Source: Alcaligenaceae bacterium CGII-47
GTDB taxonomy: Bacteria; Pseudomonadota; Gammaproteobacteria; Burkholderiales; Burkholderiaceae_B
Assembly: GCA_019166125.1 (NCBI GenBank)
Contig: JAHTBO010000008.1
Coordinates: 124,001 to 188,000 of the forward strand
DNA length: 64,000 bases
Direction of reading: 5' to 3'
The translations under genes and the position numbers were made by a program. Below, in pieces: positions 15,912 to 25,465 of the stretch. The first letter of the stretch is position 1. Every line of letters begins with the position of its first letter. Under the pieces are notes generated by a model. It ran no database searches. It was not told the DNA's origin and saw only the letters and a list, made by a program, of their open reading frames with translations.

Positions 15912-18116
15912 TCAATTACCGATGGCCGCTACAGCAGCCCGGGCCTGATGCATCTTTTTATAGCTGTCGATCAGTCGGTGGTGCCTATCAAGGCCCTCTA
16001 GCCTCATACTCGTTGGCGTGAGCCCAAAGAAACGCACACTGCCGTCCACGGTCCCCATTACCGCGTCCATCCGGGCATTGCCAAACATCCTGCGAAAGTT
16101 GACCGTATAGTCATCAAGCTCCAGGTCGTCATCAAGCAGCACCTCCAGCACCACATTCAAAGCCTGGTAGAACAATCCGCGTTCAATCGTGTTGTCGTTG
16201 TACTGCAGGAAGGCGCCCAACAGCTCTTGCGCCGCCTCAAATTGTTGTAAAGCCAGATGGATCAGCAGCTTCAACTCGAGAACCGTGAGCTGACCCCAGT
16301 CTGTATTTTCGTCAAATTCGATGCCGATCAAACTGGCAATATCGGAATACTCATCGAGTTCGTTGTTATCCAAGCGATGGAGCAGTGCTGCCAGGCTGGC
16401 ATCGTCTAAGCGATGCAAGTTCAAAATATCGGAGCGAAACAATAGCGCTTTATTTGTGTTATCCCAAATCAAATCGTCAACCGGGTAAATTTCTGAATAG
16501 CCGGGCACCAAAACTCGACAAGCGGTAGCACCTAATTGATCATACACTGCCATGTAGACCTCTTTACCCATACTTTCAAGAATGCCCAACAACATTGCTG
16601 CTTGCTCGGCATTCGAGTTTTCACCTTGGCCAGAGAAATCCCACTCGACAAACTCAAAATCTGTTTTGGCACTGAAAAAGCGCCATGATACGACCCCGCT
16701 GGAGTCAATAAAATGCTCAACAAGGTTATTTGAATCTGTCACGACGCCGCTGACAAAAGTGGGCTGAGGTAAATCGTTCAGCCCTTCAAAACTACGCCCC
16801 TGCAGCAATTCTGTCAGACTGCGCTCCAGCGCTACCTCAAAGTTGGGATGCGCGCCGAACGACGCAAATACACCGCCCGTGCGCGGGTTCATCAAGGTGA
16901 CGCACATCACTGGATAGGCCCCACCCAGCGACGCGTCTTTCACCAGCACCGGAAAGCCCTGCTCTTCTAGTGCCTGAATGCCCGCTAAAATGCCAGGGTA
17001 TTTAGCCAGCACTTCGTGCGGCACATCAGGCAATGCGATTTCACGTTCCAGAATTTCGCGCTTTACCGCACGCTCAAAAATTTCTGACAAACATTGCACC
17101 TGCGCTTCGACCAGCGTATTGCCCGCGCTCATCCCATTGCTGACGAATAGATTTCCGATCAAGTTGGCTGGAAAATACACGACCTTGCCGTCAGACTGCC
17201 GCACATACGGCAGCGAACAGATGCCGCGCTGCGCATTACCGGAGTTGGTGTCGTACAGATGCGAACTATATAGCTCGTCATCTGGATTATAAATTTGCAA
17301 GCAGTACGCATCCAGAATCTCGGCAGGCAGCGCATCATCAGGGCCAGGCTTGAACCAGCGCTCGTTTGGGTAATGCACAAACGCCGCATTGGCGATGTCT
17401 TCGCCCCAAAATGCATCGCCAGCGAAATAATTGCAATTCAGGCGTTCGATAAATTCTCCTAAGGCCGATGCCAACGCACTTTCTTTGGTTGCGCCCTTGC
17501 CATTGGTAAAACACATCGGCGAATGCGCATCGCGGATATGCAGCGACCACACATTGGGAATGATATTGCGCCACGAAGCGATTTCAATCTTGATCCCCAA
17601 ACCCGCCAAAATGCCAGTCATATTGGTAATGGTCTGCTCCAGCGGCAGATCCTTGCCCGCAATATAGGTGCTGGCGTCAGCAGCCAGCTTTAACGCCAGC
17701 AAGGATTGCGCATCGGCATCTAGATTGTCCACCTCTTCAATGACAAACTCGGGTCCGGCTTGTACAACCTTTTTCACGGTGCAACGCTCGATAGAGCGCA
17801 AAATACCTCGGCGGTCTATTTCCAGGATATCAGGCGGCAATTCAACTTGAATCTTGAAAATCTGCTGGTAGCGGTTTTCCGGATCCACAATATTATTTTG
17901 TGACAAACGGATATTTTCGGTAGGAATGTTACGCGTCACGCAATACAGCTTCACAAAATAAGCGGCACACAAAGCCGATGAGGCTAGAAAATAATCGAAT
18001 GGCCCAGGCGCTGAGCCATCGCCTTTATAACGGATAGGCTGATCGGCCACCACCGTGAAGTCATCGAACTTAGCCTCGAGGCGAAGCTTATCGAGAAAGT
18101 TGACTTTAATTTCCAT
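15912..18116 (-). CDS. OsmC-YcaO fusion protein
   Basis: Residues 1 to about 150 form an OsmC-like domain (APGPFDYFLASSALCAAYFVKLYC, with the peroxidatic-type cysteine). The remaining ~580 residues form a YcaO domain with GKGATKESALASALGEFIERLN, ANLIGNLFVSNGMSAGNT and EIFERAVKREI, which hold the ATP/Mg ligands, followed by a helical C-terminal part. Stand-alone YcaO of E. coli assists RimO-dependent methylthiolation of ribosomal protein S12. The fused form is known in several proteobacteria, but what OsmC adds is not established. No RiPP precursor or RimO gene is adjacent. ATG at 18116 preferred over a TTG four codons upstream. Confidence 0.85.
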   Translation of the reverse strand: MEIKVNFLDKLRLEAKFDDFTVVADQPIRYKGDGSAPGPFDYFLASSALCAAYFVKLYCVTRNIPTENIRLSQNNIVDPENRYQQIFKIQVELPPDILEIDRRGILRSIERCTVKKVVQAGPEFVIEEVDNLDADAQSLLALKLAADASTYIAGKDLPLEQTITNMTGILAGLGIKIEIASWRNIIPNVWSLHIRDAHSPMCFTNGKGATKESALASALGEFIERLNCNYFAGDAFWGEDIANAAFVHYPNERWFKPGPDDALPAEILDAYCLQIYNPDDELYSSHLYDTNSGNAQRGICSLPYVRQSDGKVVYFPANLIGNLFVSNGMSAGNTLVEAQVQCLSEIFERAVKREILEREIALPDVPHEVLAKYPGILAGIQALEEQGFPVLVKDASLGGAYPVMCVTLMNPRTGGVFASFGAHPNFEVALERSLTELLQGRSFEGLNDLPQPTFVSGVVTDSNNLVEHFIDSSGVVSWRFFSAKTDFEFVEWDFSGQGENSNAEQAAMLLGILESMGKEVYMAVYDQLGATACRVLVPGYSEIYPVDDLIWDNTNKALLFRSDILNLHRLDDASLAALLHRLDNNELDEYSDIASLIGIEFDENTDWGQLTVLELKLLIHLALQQFEAAQELLGAFLQYNDNTIERGLFYQALNVVLEVLLDDDLELDDYTVNFRRMFGNARMDAVMGTVDGSVRFFGLTPTSMRLEGLDRHHRLIDSYKKMHQARAAVAAIGN

Positions 18117-18604
18117 GAAGAGGCTCAAAAAATAGTAGTGAAAACAACATAACCGTTATTATCGTCGCCAAATGAGCTTGCACCAAACTGAATCGCCATA
18201 AGCTCCGCCGGCATTCTCCAAAACCGGAGGTCATGCGTGTTCGCCAGGATGGGGTACGCGGGCAGGCGCTTACGATCCTTCTCTCGTAGCTGATGGATTT
18301 AATTAGACTTATCCTTAGATGCTTTTGCCAATACCAAGCAAAAATCCGTGCCTAAAGATTCGCTTGACTTTCCTGGCAATTGTCGCTGACCAGGCGTCGA
18401 TGATGACAGAGGCGGCCTAGTGATCTGTCGCACGCGCCCTATTAGCCAAACTCAAGCCATTTGGCATAATTATTTCGTATTGCTCGGTTACAATAAATTA
18501 AGAGTATCAGCTTTTTTAATTTCACTTTCGTCTGTCACTGTGATGTTGTCAACAGCCAAATACTCAGAGCTACTTGGCCTTGCTGGAACTAATCCTCTGA
18601 CTGA
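18117..18604. other. gene-free stretch before the hydrolase cluster
   Basis: About 490 bases separate the divergent OsmC-YcaO and GH2 genes. I find no convincing coding frame; the two short frames near 18420-18690 have no ribosome site and no family resemblance. The part near 18460-18540 is AT-rich and probably carries the promoter for the GH2 gene, with a TATTTCGTAT/TTACAATAAA stretch, but no confident -35/-10 pair. Confidence 0.4.
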
Positions 18605-18800
18605 TAGGGCCTGTTTTATCGAACCGAAAAAGCCAAATTGCCTTAATGCCAGAATTGGAGAAAAATCATGAAGCAGCGTCCAGCAACTCAAAACGTTTCT
18701 GTATCCCCTGAGGGGGATTCCTTATTAACAACTCGTCGGACTTTTCTGGCGGGCGGAGCAGCAGCCGCGTTTGGTCTAGCATTGACCGGGACCAGCGCCA
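18605..18800 (+). repeat. leader cassette copy 1 (5' region plus Tat leader)
   Basis: This copy covers the sequence just upstream of the GH2 gene and its first 40 or so codons. Shared blocks with the copies at about 21585 and 22895 include GAACCGAAAAAGCCAAA-like sequence, CCTTAATGCCAGAATTGGAG before the start codon, and the coding part for MKQ-PxTxxV-S-x-D-TTRR with the twin arginine at residues 23-24. It is the least similar copy in its untranslated part. Confidence 0.7.
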
Positions 18801-21553
18801 GCGCTCAGACAAGTAAAAACATCGTTGCTGATCGTAGCCCGGATGGAATTCGAACTTCGGTTGTTCCGATATCGCGGGGAAATTGGATCGAACTCTATGA
18901 CGGATGGCGCTTGATGCGTGACGACGAGGTAAAAGTGGGCGGTGCGCAGCTTTCAGGCACCAATGCGCCCACAAGCGGAATCGCAGTGAAGCGAATGCCC
19001 GCCACGATTCTTCGGGCGATGTCCGATGCGGGCCTGACCGGCGACCTGGCAGTGGGCGATGCTCTCACGCGAGTGGAACGCGACCTGTGGCAACACGACT
19101 GGTGGTACCAGGCTAGCTTTGATGTGCCCAAGGGCCATCGCCGGTACGCACTCGTCTTTGATGGCATCACCTATCGCGCCGAGTTGTGGGTCAATGGCCA
19201 ACGCATTGCAGGCACCGATGAACTGGTGGGCACTTACCGCCGCTTTGAGATTGATATCACCAAGGTCGTCAGGCCCGGCGAGAAAAATATGATGGCCGTG
19301 CGTGTCGTTCCTGAGCGCCGCACCCCGCCGCTGAACGTCGGTCAGGTGGTTCCCACAGAGGGCGACCCCGCAGGTTTGGATTTGGGCGACACCTGGGCCG
19401 ACTGGATCAACCTGGCTTTCCATGGCGAAGCCAAAACCCTAACCAGCTTCTTGCCGGACAAAAGCTCGGGCATCGTGCAAAAAGTGTGGCTTGCGCCCAG
19501 CGGCTCGGTGACCTTGCGCCACCCGTACGTGCGCAGCGACCTTCCGCTGCCACGCCTCAATCAGGCCGATCTGACCATTCATGTGAACGTCTCCAACACT
19601 GCAAGCACACCCGTTGCTGGCGTGTTGCGCGCGCGGATTACGCGCGATGGCATGGGGCCGATCGAGGTGACTGCCCAAGTGAGCCTCGCGTCCGGTGAGT
19701 CGCGCGAAATGAAGCTGTCGCCGCAGACACACGCCGCCCTGCGCGTCAACGATCCTGAGCTGTGGTGGCCGTATATCTGGGGCAAACCGACCCTGCACCA
19801 CCTCAGCCTTGAGTTCGAAACCTCCGAAGGCGTCTCAGATCAAGCCGAGTGCGACTTCGGCATCCGCATGATGACCGGCCACCGAGATGACACCGCGATG
19901 CGGCCCCAGTACAAGGATCCGAGCTCTTTTTACCTTAAGATAAACGGCCGAGATTATCTGATTCGGGGCGCTGGATATACCCCAGAGCTGCTGCTCACGC
20001 ACGACTATGAGCGGGCCCGTGCGACCCTGCGCTATTCGAAAGACATGGGCATTAACCTGATCCGCTGGGAAGGGCATTTTGTCGACGACGGTTTGCTGGA
20101 AATGTGCGACCGTGAAGGGATGCCCACCATGTTTGGCCTCATGTGCTGTGGGTCTTGGGAGCGCTGGGGCGAGTGGGACCAAGAAAATCACCGTGTCGCG
20201 CAAGCTTCTGTGCGCGACAGCCTTTATCGCTTGCGCTCGCACGCTTCCATCGCCATTTGGGGGCACGCCAGCGATGGCCTGCCGCCGCCCAAGGTACTGG
20301 CAGGTTACCAAGCCAGCCTAGAGCAGGCGTCTTGGCAGAACGCCGTGATTGAGACCGCTTCGACCGCCAGCCCCGACTACTGGAGTGGCGTACACATGAA
20401 TGGGCCCTATTCTTGGCGTTCGCCCGCGTTTTGGTTCGACCCTAACAACGTCAATGCCAAAGGGTCGGTGCTGGAAGAAGGCAACAACGAAATCATTCCC
20501 ATCCTCTCGACGATGGAAAAATTTCTACCAGAAGACTCGCGTTGGCCGTTTAACAAAGTGTGGGCGATGCACGCCGGCTCTGCCCCAGGCAACAATAAGT
20601 TGGAAGGTATTCACAAGGTTATTGCCAAGCGTTACGGCGGGGCGGACAACTTGGCCGATTTTGTGGGTAAAGCACAGTTGGCCCAGTACGAATCGACTCG
20701 GGCATTGTTCGAGGCCTACGGTGCGCTCGACTGGCGCACCCACAAAGTGACCATTTACTGGATGCTAAATACGTCCTGGCCCAGCTTCTTTGGGCAACTG
20801 TTTGATCACTACTTCGGCGCTGGTGGCACCTATTTTGGGGCGAAAAAGGGGCTGCGGCCGGTCAGTGCCGTGTTCGACAGCTTTGCCGTGGGCGACCGCA
20901 AGCAGGGGAAGGTCACGCTGGCCAATCATTCTCCTGAGTTGCTCCAAGACACTACCGTCACTGCGCGCGTCTATGCGCTGGACGGCACACTGCTTGACAG
21001 CTACAACGCGACCGTGGATTCGTGCACACCCGCCTCGATCCATCAAGTCCTGAGCATTCCTCGACCGGCGTCCAAGCACCCGGTCTTCTTTGTTCGGCTC
21101 ACCGCCACGGCACGCAACGGCCATCTGCTGGCCGAGAACACGTACTGGTGTTCCTCTGTAGACGATGTGCCAGATCTGGTCAAGCGCGAAGGCGATAATG
21201 CCTTGGTCGCGATGCAACTGCGTCAAACTCAGTGGGCCGACTTCACCGCGCTCGCCACGATGCCGCAGGTGACGTTGCAGGCTAAAGTCTCAGAAGTCCC
21301 TGCCAACTCCCAGAATAACGGGATGCGCAACTTCCGGATTGTTTTACGAAACCCAAGCAAACACATCGCGTTCTTTGTGCGAGCCGAGCTGCACGACGGC
21401 GGGGGGATGGAAATCCTGCCCATCACATACAGCGATAACTACGTCACCGTCTACCCCGGTGAAACGGTCGAGATAGATGCCGCATTCGAACGAGATCGTT
21501 ATCAAGGTACCACCACGTTGGCACTCGTCCCGGCGCTGCGTCCGGTCGTGTGA
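18668..21553 (+). CDS. exported GH2 glycosidase, exo-glucosaminidase-like
   Basis: A Tat leader (TTRRTFLAGGAAAAFGLALT, cleavage near SASA) precedes the GH2 sugar-binding jelly roll, the immunoglobulin-like domain (about residues 300-400) and a TIM barrel beginning near LIRGAGYTPELLLTHDYER. The barrel keeps INLIRWEGHFVDDGLLEMCD. It has IWGHASDGLPPP, where the Asp fits the acid/base Asp of exo-beta-D-glucosaminidases, and SVLEEGNNEIIPILS, where a Glu would be the nucleophile. At 961 residues it matches that subfamily's size. Beta-mannosidase is the main alternative. It would remove terminal sugars outside the cytoplasm. Confidence 0.78.
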   Translation: MKQRPATQNVSVSPEGDSLLTTRRTFLAGGAAAAFGLALTGTSASAQTSKNIVADRSPDGIRTSVVPISRGNWIELYDGWRLMRDDEVKVGGAQLSGTNAPTSGIAVKRMPATILRAMSDAGLTGDLAVGDALTRVERDLWQHDWWYQASFDVPKGHRRYALVFDGITYRAELWVNGQRIAGTDELVGTYRRFEIDITKVVRPGEKNMMAVRVVPERRTPPLNVGQVVPTEGDPAGLDLGDTWADWINLAFHGEAKTLTSFLPDKSSGIVQKVWLAPSGSVTLRHPYVRSDLPLPRLNQADLTIHVNVSNTASTPVAGVLRARITRDGMGPIEVTAQVSLASGESREMKLSPQTHAALRVNDPELWWPYIWGKPTLHHLSLEFETSEGVSDQAECDFGIRMMTGHRDDTAMRPQYKDPSSFYLKINGRDYLIRGAGYTPELLLTHDYERARATLRYSKDMGINLIRWEGHFVDDGLLEMCDREGMPTMFGLMCCGSWERWGEWDQENHRVAQASVRDSLYRLRSHASIAIWGHASDGLPPPKVLAGYQASLEQASWQNAVIETASTASPDYWSGVHMNGPYSWRSPAFWFDPNNVNAKGSVLEEGNNEIIPILSTMEKFLPEDSRWPFNKVWAMHAGSAPGNNKLEGIHKVIAKRYGGADNLADFVGKAQLAQYESTRALFEAYGALDWRTHKVTIYWMLNTSWPSFFGQLFDHYFGAGGTYFGAKKGLRPVSAVFDSFAVGDRKQGKVTLANHSPELLQDTTVTARVYALDGTLLDSYNATVDSCTPASIHQVLSIPRPASKHPVFFVRLTATARNGHLLAENTYWCSSVDDVPDLVKREGDNALVAMQLRQTQWADFTALATMPQVTLQAKVSEVPANSQNNGMRNFRIVLRNPSKHIAFFVRAELHDGGGMEILPITYSDNYVTVYPGETVEIDAAFERDRYQGTTTLALVPALRPVV

Positions 21554-21584
21554 ACTGAGTGAGCGCATGGTGCTGATAAAAGGA

Positions 21585-21790
21585 ACTGACCAATTTTTTT
21601 CACCGTCCCGGATTCTCCGGGCGGTTCAGGCGGTTGATGTTCGATGAGCCGAAAATGCGCAATTACCTGAATGCTAGAACTGGCAAAAAATGAAGCAAAT
21701 TCTGCCCACTAAAAATGTTTCTACATCCCCTGATGGGGATTTCATGTCAACAACTCGACGGTCTTCTCTGGCGAGCGGTGCGGCTAAAGC
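21585..21790 (+). repeat. leader cassette copy 2
   Basis: Blocks shared with copy 3 begin well upstream of the gene: ACTGACCAATTTTTTTCACCG, then GGGCGGTTCAGGCGGTTGATG, CGATGAGCCGAAAATGCGC and ACCTGAATGCTAGAACTGGC. They run into the coding sequence for the same N-terminus, again with the twin arginine at residues 23-24. After that the sequence diverges and a lipophilic anchor replaces the Tat h-region. Confidence 0.75.
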
Positions 21791-22811
21791 GCTATCCATT
21801 AGCGGATTGGTATTGTTGGTTGTTTTACTGGGTTGTTGGCTGATGGTTAGAAGCTGGACCGTGACGCCCTATGGAAAGCTTGATACGCGTACGGCCATCA
21901 TTCTCAAACTGGCCAATCTGACTGACAAGTCCGGACCGGTGTCGACGCCTGCGGAAATGCGTGCAACAGATGAAAAGCTCAATAAGTTATTGGGTGGCGA
22001 AAAGACGCCCGTGAACCGTGTCATCAACCAGGACATTCCGGGCCCGGCAGGAACTATTCCAGTGCGCATCTATGTGCCTGAAAGCAGCGGGCCACTTCCA
22101 GTCGTCCTCTATTTTCATGGCGGCGGCTGGGTGAATGGGAGTTTGGAAACACACGATAATACGTCCCGAAAAATTACACGATACGGTAATGTAATTGTCG
22201 TCGCCGTAGATTACCGGCGAGCACCGGAGCATCCATTTCCGGCACCAGTACAGGATTGCTATGCAGCGCTTGAGTGGGCGAGCCTGCATGCGGCCGATTT
22301 CGGCGGGGATGGAACAAGGCTGGGCGTTGCCGGCGACAGCGCTGGCGGAAATCTGGCCGCAGTCATTGCCTTAATGGCTCGCGACCGCAAGGGACCAAAG
22401 ATTTCCGCACAAGTCCTGATATACCCGGCTACTAACATCGCCACCATGGATACAGAATCGCATAAGAACTTTGCCACCGGCTATTTGCTAACTAGCGCAG
22501 AGCTGGAACGATTCCGCGATTTATACACTCTGAATCCGGAAGATCGAACCAAACCGGAAGTGTCGCCATTACTAGCCGAGGATTTGAGCGGGCTTCCGTC
22601 TGCGCTAGTCATAACTGCTGAATTCGATCCGCTACGGGATGAAGGCGAAGCTTATGCGGACCGGTTAGATAAAGCTGGTGTGAAAACAACTGCCAAACGT
22701 TATCCGGGAGTGGTACACGGATTTATCGCCGCACCGCGCTTACTGCCGCAGGCTGAACTAGGCACAGCCGAGGTTGGGGCGTTCCTGCAACAGGAATTGA
22801 AACAACCATAA
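21690..22811 (+). CDS. HSL-family alpha/beta hydrolase (esterase)
   Basis: Residues 1-30 copy the twin-arginine leader of its neighbours, but a long uncharged helix (about 37-52, LVLLVVLLGCWLM) follows, so the product is probably membrane-anchored with the catalytic domain outside. The domain is a family IV carboxylesterase: oxyanion motif FHGGGWVNG, nucleophile GDSAGGN, the acid in EFDPLRDEG and the histidine in VVHGF. It may deacylate acetylated carbohydrate or small esters. No strong ribosome site is visible before the ATG at 21690. Confidence 0.82.
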   Translation: MKQILPTKNVSTSPDGDFMSTTRRSSLASGAAKALSISGLVLLVVLLGCWLMVRSWTVTPYGKLDTRTAIILKLANLTDKSGPVSTPAEMRATDEKLNKLLGGEKTPVNRVINQDIPGPAGTIPVRIYVPESSGPLPVVLYFHGGGWVNGSLETHDNTSRKITRYGNVIVVAVDYRRAPEHPFPAPVQDCYAALEWASLHAADFGGDGTRLGVAGDSAGGNLAAVIALMARDRKGPKISAQVLIYPATNIATMDTESHKNFATGYLLTSAELERFRDLYTLNPEDRTKPEVSPLLAEDLSGLPSALVITAEFDPLRDEGEAYADRLDKAGVKTTAKRYPGVVHGFIAAPRLLPQAELGTAEVGAFLQQELKQP

Positions 22812-22894
22812 TGCTCTTTCCCCCCCGCTTCGGGCCGGCGCTCCATCCCAGCGGTGCGAGCCGAGAATACGCGTGGTGTCGACGCCGACAAGGA

Positions 22895-23130
22895 CTTGAC
22901 CAGTTCTTAACCGTCCAAATTCTGGGGATCAGTTCAGTTACCAGGGCGGTTAAGACGCTCGATATCCGACGAGCCAAAAGTACTCAATCACCTTAATGCA
23001 AGAATAGGAGACAAGTTATGAAACAGCTTCCGCCAACTCAAAGCGTTCTGGCATCCTCTGATAAGGATTCCCTTCTAACAACTCGACGCTCTTTTCTGGC
23101 GAGCGGAGCAGCCACAGCGCTTGGTCTTTC
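22895..23130 (+). repeat. leader cassette copy 3
   Basis: This copy begins ACTTGACCAGTTCTTAACCG and continues through CAGGGCGGTTAAGACGCTCG, CCGACGAGCCAAAAGTACTC and CCTTAATGCAAGAATAGGAG to the start codon and the coding part MKQLPPTQSV...TTRRSFLASG. Similarity to copy 2 spans both untranslated and coding DNA, showing a single duplicated unit. Confidence 0.75.
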
Positions 23131-24568
23131 CTTGACCGGCGCTAGCCCCAGCGCTGGAGCTAGCGTTCAACCAAGTAAAAATACACGCGCTCTGCTCACC
23201 TTTCCTGATGGCTTTTACTGGGGCGTTGCGCAAGCCGCCTATCAAATCGAAGGCTCGCCAAATGCAGATGGTAAGGGTCAGTCGATCTGGGACACCTATG
23301 CACACACGCCGGGAAAGATAAAAAATGGCGACACCGGTGATATCGCCACTGATCACTACCGACGTTACAAAGAAGATGTACAGCTAATGAAGGAAATGGG
23401 GGTAAAGGCCTATCGATTCTCGATCTCTTGGCCACGCATCTTCCCTAATGGCGATGGGCAAATTAACTTGAAGGGGCTAGATTTTTACAATCGGCTCGTC
23501 GATGAACTACTCAATGCGGATATCCAGCCTTTTGCCACACTTTACCATTGGGACTTGCCGCAGTCGTTGCAAGATCGCGGTGGCTGGCAGTCGCGCTATA
23601 TCTGTGAAACTTTTGCCAATTATGCGGGTAATGTGGCAAAACATTTAAGTGACCGGGTACGACATTTTTTCACTATTAACGAGTTTCAAAATTTCGTCGA
23701 AATGGGCCACCGTGGCATAGATATGGTGGTTCAAGGAAAACCGCTGCATATTGAAACGGCCCCCGGGCTCAAGCTTGAACAGGCAGCGCTTAATCAGGTT
23801 TCTCACCATGCAGTGCTCGCCCATGGAATGGCGGTGCAGGCCATTCGTGCGATGGGTAAACCAGGGACTAAGATCGGGCCTGCTGAGGTCATGTTTTGTG
23901 CGATTCCGGTGATAGAAACTCCGGAACATGTACGAGCCGCAGAGTTGGCAACGCGTCATTTAAATGCCCGCTTTCTGGATGTGATGCAGACGGGGAAATA
24001 CTCCGAGTCGTATCTAACAGATGCTGGTGCTGATGCACCCAAGTTCACAGATGAAGATATGCGTATTATTGCTTCACCGACAGATTTTCTGGGCATTAAT
24101 GTATACATACCAAAAATGTATGTAGTGGCCTCAGACGAAGCCCCCGGATATCGTGAATTGCCGATGAATGTATCGCACCCGAAAATGGGTTCACCATGGC
24201 ACACCTTTGCTCCTGAAGTGTTGTACTGGGCACCACGCCTAACACAAGCCCTCTGGAACCCGAAAGAGATATATATCACAGAAAATGGCTGTGCCACCAG
24301 CGATGAAGTAAGCGATGATGGGCAGGTCTACGATACCGATCGTGTCATGTATCTGCGCGCTGTAATGAGTCAGCTCCAGCGTGCAACCGACGAAGGCGTG
24401 CCTGTGAAGGGGAATTTTGCTTGGAGCTTAACGGACAATTTCGAATGGTCCGGTGGTTTCGGAACGCGCTTCGGATTGATTTATGTGGACTACAAAACAC
24501 TGAAACGCACACCAAAGTTAAGCGCTGCCTGGTTTAAAGAGGCGGCGAGACGAAATGCGGTCGTTTAA
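23018..24568 (+). CDS. exported GH1 beta-glucosidase
   Basis: The Tat leader has RR at residues 23-24 and cleavage near SPSAGA. The 450-residue GH1 barrel opens FPDGFYWGVAQAAYQIEGS and contains YRFSISWPRIFP, YHWDLPQSLQDRGGW, the acid/base region TINEF and the nucleophile motif YITENGCA, ending with the aglycone-site ENFAWSLTDNFEW-like strand. The usual NEP at the acid/base site is NEF here. Activity on beta-glucosides in the periplasm is expected. AATAGGAGA precedes the ATG. Confidence 0.88.
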   Translation: MKQLPPTQSVLASSDKDSLLTTRRSFLASGAATALGLSLTGASPSAGASVQPSKNTRALLTFPDGFYWGVAQAAYQIEGSPNADGKGQSIWDTYAHTPGKIKNGDTGDIATDHYRRYKEDVQLMKEMGVKAYRFSISWPRIFPNGDGQINLKGLDFYNRLVDELLNADIQPFATLYHWDLPQSLQDRGGWQSRYICETFANYAGNVAKHLSDRVRHFFTINEFQNFVEMGHRGIDMVVQGKPLHIETAPGLKLEQAALNQVSHHAVLAHGMAVQAIRAMGKPGTKIGPAEVMFCAIPVIETPEHVRAAELATRHLNARFLDVMQTGKYSESYLTDAGADAPKFTDEDMRIIASPTDFLGINVYIPKMYVVASDEAPGYRELPMNVSHPKMGSPWHTFAPEVLYWAPRLTQALWNPKEIYITENGCATSDEVSDDGQVYDTDRVMYLRAVMSQLQRATDEGVPVKGNFAWSLTDNFEWSGGFGTRFGLIYVDYKTLKRTPKLSAAWFKEAARRNAVV

Positions 24569-24652
24569 GGTTGCCGACACAATCTAAACACACCACAAAA
24601 AGTCTAACCAACGTACAACTCATCAACTATATTCATGCACCAGGGGATGGCT

Positions 24653-25465
24653 ATGGATTGGCTTGTAAAAATCAGGACCAAAAAAATCAAACAACGACTT
24701 GTCATTGTCCTAGGCATATTAGGCTTTAGCGTAAGCCAAACAGCCCGCTCAGTCGAAACGAATGCCTGGGAGTTTGAAGCCACGCCGTATTTGTTTGCCG
24801 CTGACCTAAATGGAAAGATTGGTGTTCGTGGTGTCTCTAGTGATATAAACACATCCTTCAGTGATGTTTTAAACAACTTGGATTATGGCTTCATGGGATT
24901 AGTCACGGCCAGAAAAGGCCCTTGGACCTATGGGCTAGAAACCGTCTACATAAAACTTTCTGACCAAATATCGAAAAGCGTTACCGGACTTTCCGGGCGC
25001 GGTGCAAACAACGCCGAATTAAATATCACAAGCAAAATGTCTATTTACCAGTGGTCGGTCGCTTACCAAGTACTAGACGAGGCCACGATCATCGATTTGC
25101 TTGGGGCACTACGCTACACGAAACTCGCTACTAGTGCCAGCATCACCATTACATCAGACACTGGCACGGTGTTTCCGGGCGGCAAAAAAAGCGCTAGTGG
25201 CTCTGCTAGCTGGACAGACGCCGTGATTGGGGTACGTGCAACGCAACGAATCTCGGATAAAGCAGCCTTGTTCACTTATGCCGATATCGGTGGTGGCGGT
25301 TCAGATCTTACCTATCAGTTCATGCTTGGTGCAAATTTGGATTTTGCTAAAAACTACAGTTTTAAAGTAGGTTACCGTCAACTTTATTGGGATTATAAAA
25401 AACAGGGGGATGTCTGGAATGTTAAGATACATGGCCCTTATCTAGGGCTAGGGATCCGTTTCTAA
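24653..25465 (+). CDS. outer-membrane beta-barrel protein, function unknown
   Basis: After a basic N-terminus and a hydrophobic signal segment (cleavage near TARSVE), the chain of about 270 residues alternates in the manner of transmembrane beta strands (EATPYLFAADLNGKIGV, YRQLYWDYK). It ends GPYLGLGIRF, with the C-terminal Phe recognised by the BAM complex. I cannot name a substrate. AGGGG six bases before the ATG at 24653 favours that start over two earlier in-frame ATGs. Its position after the exported glycosidases suggests, but does not show, a role in uptake. Confidence 0.65.
   Translation: MDWLVKIRTKKIKQRLVIVLGILGFSVSQTARSVETNAWEFEATPYLFAADLNGKIGVRGVSSDINTSFSDVLNNLDYGFMGLVTARKGPWTYGLETVYIKLSDQISKSVTGLSGRGANNAELNITSKMSIYQWSVAYQVLDEATIIDLLGALRYTKLATSASITITSDTGTVFPGGKKSASGSASWTDAVIGVRATQRISDKAALFTYADIGGGGSDLTYQFMLGANLDFAKNYSFKVGYRQLYWDYKKQGDVWNVKIHGPYLGLGIRF

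Noticed and set aside
18420-18691. Short frames on both strands in front of the GH2 gene
   Set aside because: No ribosome sites or motifs; they overlap the duplicated leader region and each other.
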